Source: Halogeometricum rufum (GTDB lineage: Archaea; Halobacteriota; Halobacteria; Halobacteriales; Haloferacaceae). Taken from it: DNA of 64,000 bases. The notes under the pieces were generated by a model that worked only from the letters and a program-made list of their open reading frames with translations, was not told the origin of the DNA and did not search any database. The position numbers and the translations under genes are program-made. How positions within the stretch are numbered: the first letter of the stretch is position 1; each line of letters opens with the position of its first letter. The stretch covers positions 1,612,001-1,676,000 of the forward strand of contig NZ_FOYT01000001.1 of the NCBI RefSeq assembly GCF_900112175.1. Reading direction: 5' to 3'. Positions 59,861-64,000 of this stretch are shown here, piece by piece.

Positions 59861-60664
59861 TCAGACGTTCCAACCGTCGCCGAACGACTCGAACCGCGCC
59901 AGGTCGTGCCCGTAGAGGACGTCGCCGCCGGTGCGGCGTTCGAGTTCCTTCACCGTCTGCAGACTGTCGAACCAGTCCCGCTCGGACCACAGCAGACCCG
60001 GTCCGAGTGGCACCTCGTCGGCGTAGTTCGCGTCCACGTAACACTCGTCGCCCGCGACGAGTACCGTCTCCCCGGGCAGGTCGATTCGCGCGCCCATCAC
60101 GCCGGGCGTGTGCCCCGGCAGGTGGTGCAACTCGAAGTCCTCCGCGACGGTGTGGCGGTGCCCGTGGACGACGTTCCAGTTCAGGTCGCGGTCGAAGTCC
60201 GAGGCGAGGTAGGCGATAGAGCCTTCGGTCGTCTTCGCGGAGTAGTAGGCGAACTTCAGTTCCTCCTCGTGGACGTATATCGGCACGTCCGTCCCGGCGA
60301 ACGCGCGGAGGCCGCCGGCGTGGTCGAGGTGGAGGTGGCTCGTCACGACGGCGTCGATGTCCGACAGGTCGTAGCCGACGCGGTTCAGGTCCGCTTCGAG
60401 TTCGTGCTCCGCGGCGTCGACGTGCGAGAACGCCTGGTACAGCGGTTCGGGCCAGTAGCCGTCGCCCGCCTCGGGGTGCGACCCCGTGTCCCAGAGGAAC
60501 GTCCCCTCGGGGTGGTCTATCACCGCGTTCCAGACGACGAACTCCCCCATCTCGTGGTCGGGGTTCGGGTTCGACGCGCTTCCCATCGTGTAGCCGTCCA
60601 CGACGTAGCCCATGTCCGCGTGCACGCGACCTCTGTCCACTAGTCTGACTGACGCATCGACCAT
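59861..60664 (-). CDS. MBL-fold hydrolase, N-acyl homoserine lactonase-like
   Basis: A 267-residue metallo-beta-lactamase-fold enzyme with SHLHLDHAGG (His110, His112, Asp114, His115), LPGHTPGVMG (third metal His) and LVAGDECYV (bridging Asp). The spacing and the N-terminal WNAVIDHPEGTFLWDTG resemble AttM/AiiA quorum-quenching lactonases. In archaea the natural substrate may be another lactone. A GTTATC box (minus strand) lies at 60688-60695, about 28 nt before the start. The next gene upstream is an SDR dehydrogenase in the same direction. Confidence 0.87.
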   Translation of the reverse strand: MVDASVRLVDRGRVHADMGYVVDGYTMGSASNPNPDHEMGEFVVWNAVIDHPEGTFLWDTGSHPEAGDGYWPEPLYQAFSHVDAAEHELEADLNRVGYDLSDIDAVVTSHLHLDHAGGLRAFAGTDVPIYVHEEELKFAYYSAKTTEGSIAYLASDFDRDLNWNVVHGHRHTVAEDFELHHLPGHTPGVMGARIDLPGETVLVAGDECYVDANYADEVPLGPGLLWSERDWFDSLQTVKELERRTGGDVLYGHDLARFESFGDGWNV

Positions 60665-60723
60665 ACTGGCCGGTAGGCCGGAGCGGGGATAACTATTCGT
60701 CCGAACGACGGTGCGGGGAGGGC

Positions 60724-61539
60724 TCAGATGACGTTCTGGAGGATGCCGCCGTCCACGGCGAGTGCCTGCCCGGTGACGTTCCGGTTCGTCGCGTAGAAGA
60801 CGGCGAGGCGGCCCATGTCCTCGGGCGACTGGTCGCGGCCGAGGGGGATGGCGCGCTTGACCGTCTCCTCGTAGTCCTCGCCCATCTGGGGCGTCAGCAC
60901 CTTGCTCCACATCGGCGTGTCCACGATGCCGGGGCAGATGGCGTTGACCGTCACGTCGTCGCCGGCGAGTTCGAGCGACAGCGACTTGGTGAGTCCGAGG
61001 ACGGCGTGCTTCGACGCGCAGTAGTGGGCCAGTCCCGCCGCGCCGATGGTCCCGGCGATGGAGGCGGTATTGATTATCGACCCCTTCGACTCCTTGAGGT
61101 GCGGAATCGCCGCCCGCGACGGCAGGAACACGCCCTTGACGTTCACGTCCATCACCGAGTCCCACTCCTCTTCGTCCATCTCGTCGACCGTGTCGAAGGT
61201 GATGATGCCCGCGTTGTTGCAGAGGACGTCCAGTCGGCCGAACTCCGAGATGGTCTCCTCGACCATCGCCTCGACCTGGTCGGCGTGCGTCACGTCGCAC
61301 TCGACGATGTGCGCCCGCCGGCCGTGTTCTTCGACCCGGCCGGCCACCTCCTCGGCCCGCGTCGCGCCGCCGACCTCCGTCGACGACTGCTGGTTGTACT
61401 CCGTGTCGAGGACGTCCACGTCCGCGACGACGACGTCGCTACCCGCCTTCGCCAGTTCCACCGCGATTCCCTCGCCGATCTGTCCGCCCGCCCCGGTCAC
61501 TATCGATACCGCGTCTTCCAGCGAGTGTTCGGTAGACAT
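60724..61539 (-). CDS. short-chain dehydrogenase/reductase
   Basis: A 271-residue SDR. Cofactor motif TGAGGQIGEG (residues 15-24), NNAG near 110, catalytic Ser (TASIAG) and YCASK (Tyr and Lys) are present. The Asp after strand 2 (VVADVDVLD) favours NAD. The loop after strand 2 is some 20 residues longer than in typical SDRs, a feature also seen in several actinobacterial alcohol dehydrogenases. Start 61539 (MSTEHSLEDAVSIVTG) was chosen; an upstream ATG is poor. The substrate is unknown, possibly linked to the lactonase. Confidence 0.9.
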   Translation of the reverse strand: MSTEHSLEDAVSIVTGAGGQIGEGIAVELAKAGSDVVVADVDVLDTEYNQQSSTEVGGATRAEEVAGRVEEHGRRAHIVECDVTHADQVEAMVEETISEFGRLDVLCNNAGIITFDTVDEMDEEEWDSVMDVNVKGVFLPSRAAIPHLKESKGSIINTASIAGTIGAAGLAHYCASKHAVLGLTKSLSLELAGDDVTVNAICPGIVDTPMWSKVLTPQMGEDYEETVKRAIPLGRDQSPEDMGRLAVFYATNRNVTGQALAVDGGILQNVI

Positions 61540-61736
61540 ACCGACCCGAAGTACGTTCCATGGTACCAAATAACATTTCTCAGCGGCTTCGGAACAGTCC
61601 ACGCCGCTGACGGGTCGACGCCGTCAGTGCGGCGGTCCGTTCGGCGCGCGGCGCGGCCGGGGCGAGTCGCGGTGCAGACGGCGCAGGGGACGCCGGTTCC
61701 GGGACGCTTTCCACCCGGCGTACCGAACCGCCGCGC

Positions 61737-62984
61737 GTGTCGTCTCCGTCGTTCTCGCTGGACGCCCTCCGGGGCTTCCCGCGACCGGTGTACGCCGTCG
61801 CCGCCGGCCAACTCGTCAACCTGTTCGGCTCGGGGCTGGTCTACCCGTTCGCGACGGTCCACTTCCACCTCGCCGTCGGCATCTCGCTGTCCGTCGTCGG
61901 GTTCGGCCTCCTCGCGAACAACGTCGCCACCGCCGTCGGCACGGCGGTCGGCGGCTACCTCGCCGACCGACGCGGCCGAAAGCCCGTGATGGTCGCCAGC
62001 ATGCTCCTCTCCTCGGTGACGCTCGCCGCCTACGCCCTCGTCGAGAGCGGACCGGCGTTCGTCGCCGTCGCCGCGGCCGCGGGCCTCACGCTCGGCCTCT
62101 ACACGCCGGCGAGTCACGCCACCATCGCCGACCTGACCGAGGGCGGCGACAGGGACCGGGCGTTCGCCCTCCTGAAGGTCGGCAACAACGCAGGCTTCGG
62201 CGCGGGGTTCGTCGTCGGCGGCGTCCTCTACGAGGTGGCCGCGTTGTCCGTGTTCGTCCTCGACGGTCTCACCTGCGCCGTCGTCGCCGGCGTCCTCTGG
62301 TACGCCCTGCCGCGACTCCACGAGGGCGACACGGACGCCGCCCTCCGCGACGCCGTCGGCGACTGGGGGCGGGCGCTCTCGGAGCGTCGCGTCCTGACGC
62401 TCGCCGTCCTCAACGTCGGCTTCGCCGTGCTGTACGCGCAGATGCAGACGACGGTGCCCGTCGTCGCCGAGGAGACGCTGGGACTCACGAGTTCCCAACT
62501 GGGGACGCTGTACGTCCTCAATCCGCTGGTCATCGTCACGCTCCAACTCCCCCTCGTCGCCGCCGTCGCCTCGTGGCGGCGGACCCGCGGACTGGTCGTC
62601 TCCGCGTCGCTGTGGGCCGCGAGCATGCTCGCCGTCGCCGCCGTCTCCTCGGTGTCCGCGACGCTCGGCGTCGGCCTCGTCGGCGCGTTCCTCGTCCTCC
62701 GAACGCTCGGCGAGATTCTGCACGCGCCGCTGATAACGTCGCTGGCGTCGTCGCTGGGGCGCGCGGAGGACCGCGGGTCGCAGTTGTCCCTCTTGGAAGT
62801 CGCGAAGCGACTCGGGTTCGGCCTCGGTTCCGTCGTCGGCGGCGCGTTCTTCGACGCCGGGCTCTCGTCGCTGCTGTGGCCGACGCTGGCGGGCGTCTGT
62901 GCGGTGCTGGCCGTCGGCGTGTTGCTGTTGGAACGCCGGGTGACGCCGACGGAGAACGGTGCGGCCGCGGACGCCGCCTCGTGA
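61737..62984 (+). CDS. MFS transporter, drug-efflux-like
   Basis: A 415-residue membrane protein with about twelve helices. The loop 2-3 motif GGYLADRRGRKPVMVASMLL is a perfect MFS signature (G-x3-D-R-x-G-R-K/R). It starts at GTG 61737 (MSSPSFSLDALRGFP), with no better alternative. The substrate is unknown, but drug-type export is plausible. It is divergent from the SDR gene. Confidence 0.88.
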   Translation: MSSPSFSLDALRGFPRPVYAVAAGQLVNLFGSGLVYPFATVHFHLAVGISLSVVGFGLLANNVATAVGTAVGGYLADRRGRKPVMVASMLLSSVTLAAYALVESGPAFVAVAAAAGLTLGLYTPASHATIADLTEGGDRDRAFALLKVGNNAGFGAGFVVGGVLYEVAALSVFVLDGLTCAVVAGVLWYALPRLHEGDTDAALRDAVGDWGRALSERRVLTLAVLNVGFAVLYAQMQTTVPVVAEETLGLTSSQLGTLYVLNPLVIVTLQLPLVAAVASWRRTRGLVVSASLWAASMLAVAAVSSVSATLGVGLVGAFLVLRTLGEILHAPLITSLASSLGRAEDRGSQLSLLEVAKRLGFGLGSVVGGAFFDAGLSSLLWPTLAGVCAVLAVGVLLLERRVTPTENGAAADAAS

Positions 62985-62991
62985 CCCGACG

Positions 62992-63276
62992 CTACCCGAG
63001 GAGGCGGCCCAGCGCTCCCGCGACCACGAGGAGGAGGACGCCGACCGCACCCGCCCGCAGGGCGTTCACCCACCGCTGCCGTCGCTTCGGGAGGAGTTCC
63101 GCGACGCCGGCCATCGCGTTGGCGACGCCGAAGACGAGCATCGTGGCGTCGCCGGTCCCGGAGACGACCGCGAAGGACGCGTACAGACCGAAGAACGCCA
63201 GCGAACCGAAGACGAACACGCGGGCGGTCTCCCAGCCTCTCGGCTCCGCGGCGAACCGGTCGAGACGGAGTTCCAT
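62992..63276 (-). CDS. uncharacterised three-helix membrane protein (94 aa)
   Basis: A 94-residue protein starting at ATG 63276 (MELRLDRFAAEPRGWETARV). An amphipathic start precedes three hydrophobic helices separated by short basic loops (PKRRQRWVNALR). No family recognised. Its end lies 7 nt from the stop of the convergent MFS gene. Confidence 0.7.
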   Translation of the reverse strand: MELRLDRFAAEPRGWETARVFVFGSLAFFGLYASFAVVSGTGDATMLVFGVANAMAGVAELLPKRRQRWVNALRAGAVGVLLLVVAGALGRLLG

Positions 63277-63323
63277 GGCGGGGAATCGGTCGACCGAGAC
63301 AAAAAGGCGGGTGTCGACGTCCG

Positions 63324-64000
63324 TTACTTCGACTGCCGGTAGATGAGGTTGCGCTGAATCTCGTTCGCGCCCTCGTAGATGACCGGGATGCGCACGTCGC
63401 GGTAGACGCGCGAGATGGGGTACTCGTTGAGGACGGACCGGCCGCCGTGCAGTTGCATGCCGCGTTCGGCGCACATCATCGCCGTCTCGGTGGACTTGGT
63501 CTTCGTCGACGCCGCCCAGAAGCCGGCGTTCTCGCCGTTCTGGACCTTCTCCGCGGCGCGCCAGTTCAGCGACCGCGCCGCCTCGAACTCCATCCGCATG
63601 TCCGCGAGGATGTGCTGCGTCGACTGGAAGTCCGAGATGTTGCGGCCGAACGCCTCCCGGTCGTGGACGAACTCCCACGTCTCCTCGATGGCGCGCGCGG
63701 CCAGACCGATGCCGTGCCCGCCGACGACGACGCGGCCGTGGTTGAAGAAGTCCGCGAGCATGTAGAAGCCGCCGCCGGGGGTGCCGACGACGTTCTCCTC
63801 GGGAACCGTGCAGTCGTCGAAGACGATGTGGCCCTGCTTGGAGGCGCGCATCCCCATCTTCTCGGGGATGTGTTCGGCCTCGTAGCCCTCCGCGTCCGTC
63901 TCCACGATGAACATCGAGTAGTTCGAGTACCGGTCGTCGGTGTCGTCCGTCTTCGCGTAGACGGTGAGCCAGTCGGCCTCGACGGCGTTGCCGACCCAGT
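63324..64000 (-). CDS. acyl-CoA dehydrogenase, C-terminal part (cut by the window edge)
   Basis: The frame is open from the window end (WVGNAVEADWLTVYAKTDDT) to the stop at 63324, about 225 residues. It contains the middle beta-domain (KMGMRASKQGHIVFDDCTVPEENVVG) and the C-terminal helical domain (QLHGGRSVLNEYPISRVYRDVRI, then IYEGANEIQRNLIYRQ), where the Glu of YEG is the likely catalytic base. It oxidises acyl-CoA in beta-oxidation with FAD; chain length is unknown. The N-terminus lies outside the window. Confidence 0.93.
   Translation of the reverse strand, partial: WVGNAVEADWLTVYAKTDDTDDRYSNYSMFIVETDAEGYEAEHIPEKMGMRASKQGHIVFDDCTVPEENVVGTPGGGFYMLADFFNHGRVVVGGHGIGLAARAIEETWEFVHDREAFGRNISDFQSTQHILADMRMEFEAARSLNWRAAEKVQNGENAGFWAASTKTKSTETAMMCAERGMQLHGGRSVLNEYPISRVYRDVRIPVIYEGANEIQRNLIYRQSK

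Noticed and set aside
1-64000. tRNA, rRNA and known ncRNA genes
   Set aside because: Reading the spacers showed no cloverleaf with a T-loop word or rRNA-like stretch; a dedicated covariance-model search could still find a small RNA.

Overview
The window is chromosomal DNA from a halophilic archaeon (class Halobacteria). The signs are very high GC with strong G/C preference at third codon positions, acidic Asp/Glu-rich proteins, ATGA/GTGA gene overlaps, TTTAWA-like boxes about 25-30 nt before start codons (leaderless transcripts), and haloarchaeal hallmark genes: an rpa1-rpap1-rpe operon, a PGF-CTERM surface protein, bacterio-opsin-activator type regulators, UPF0058, CDC48, SBDS, and a GHMP-type shikimate kinase with chorismate mutase. 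A member of the Haloferacales is likely, but the species cannot be named from the sequence. No rRNA, tRNA, CRISPR array, insertion sequence, integrase or replication origin was recognised. The window reads as a stable housekeeping chromosome segment.

Layout. 1-2570: a cut-off gene, an Rsm22-like methyltransferase and surE. 2604-7354: a CUT1-type sugar ABC importer operon on the minus strand (Tat lipoprotein, two permeases, ATPase) with a structured leader. 7670-11139: an envelope cluster (small membrane protein, LiaF-like protein, two CPBP proteases, a PH-domain protein). 11271-12998: a zinc ribbon, a His-rich NicO-type metal transporter and divergent nikR. 13120-16588: a methyltransferase, shikimate kinase and chorismate mutase, MaoC, and small proteins. 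16780-18927: CDC48. 19033-21223: membrane protein, methyltransferase, VOC protein. 21300-28828: Lhr-type helicase and the RPA operon (rpa1, rpap1, rpe), with two tiny membrane proteins between. 28918-35682: SPYQ-repeat protein, UspA, glycosyltransferase, arfC, thioredoxin, NifU-like, SBDS, FUN14, HflX.

35781-41063: a PGF-CTERM surface protein, moaC and nnr. 41212-47158: MFS transporter, a membrane-anchored winged-helix regulator tightly coupled to a subtilase-like protein that seems to lack its catalytic Asp, and a Rad3/DinG-type Fe-S helicase carrying two palindrome-rich in-frame insertions. 47245-51472: zinc protein, FG-GAP/UnbV protein, DUF7511-like protein, MutS-like ATPase, UPF0058. 51664-56771: a sensor kinase, a REC-GAF-BAT-HTH regulator, a stand-alone receiver and a zinc ribbon. 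56867-59650: a sulfur-handling island (HTH regulator, two YeeE/YedE half-transporters, rhodanese-metallo-beta-lactamase fusion). 59861-64000: a lactonase-like MBL protein, SDR dehydrogenase, MFS transporter, a membrane protein and a cut-off acyl-CoA dehydrogenase.

The strongest candidates for something under-described are the regulator/degenerate-subtilase pair, the palindromic insertions in the Rad3-family helicase, the SPYQ-repeat protein divergent from rpa1, and several inverted repeats in promoter or leader regions. No clearly new multi-gene defence or mobile system was found.
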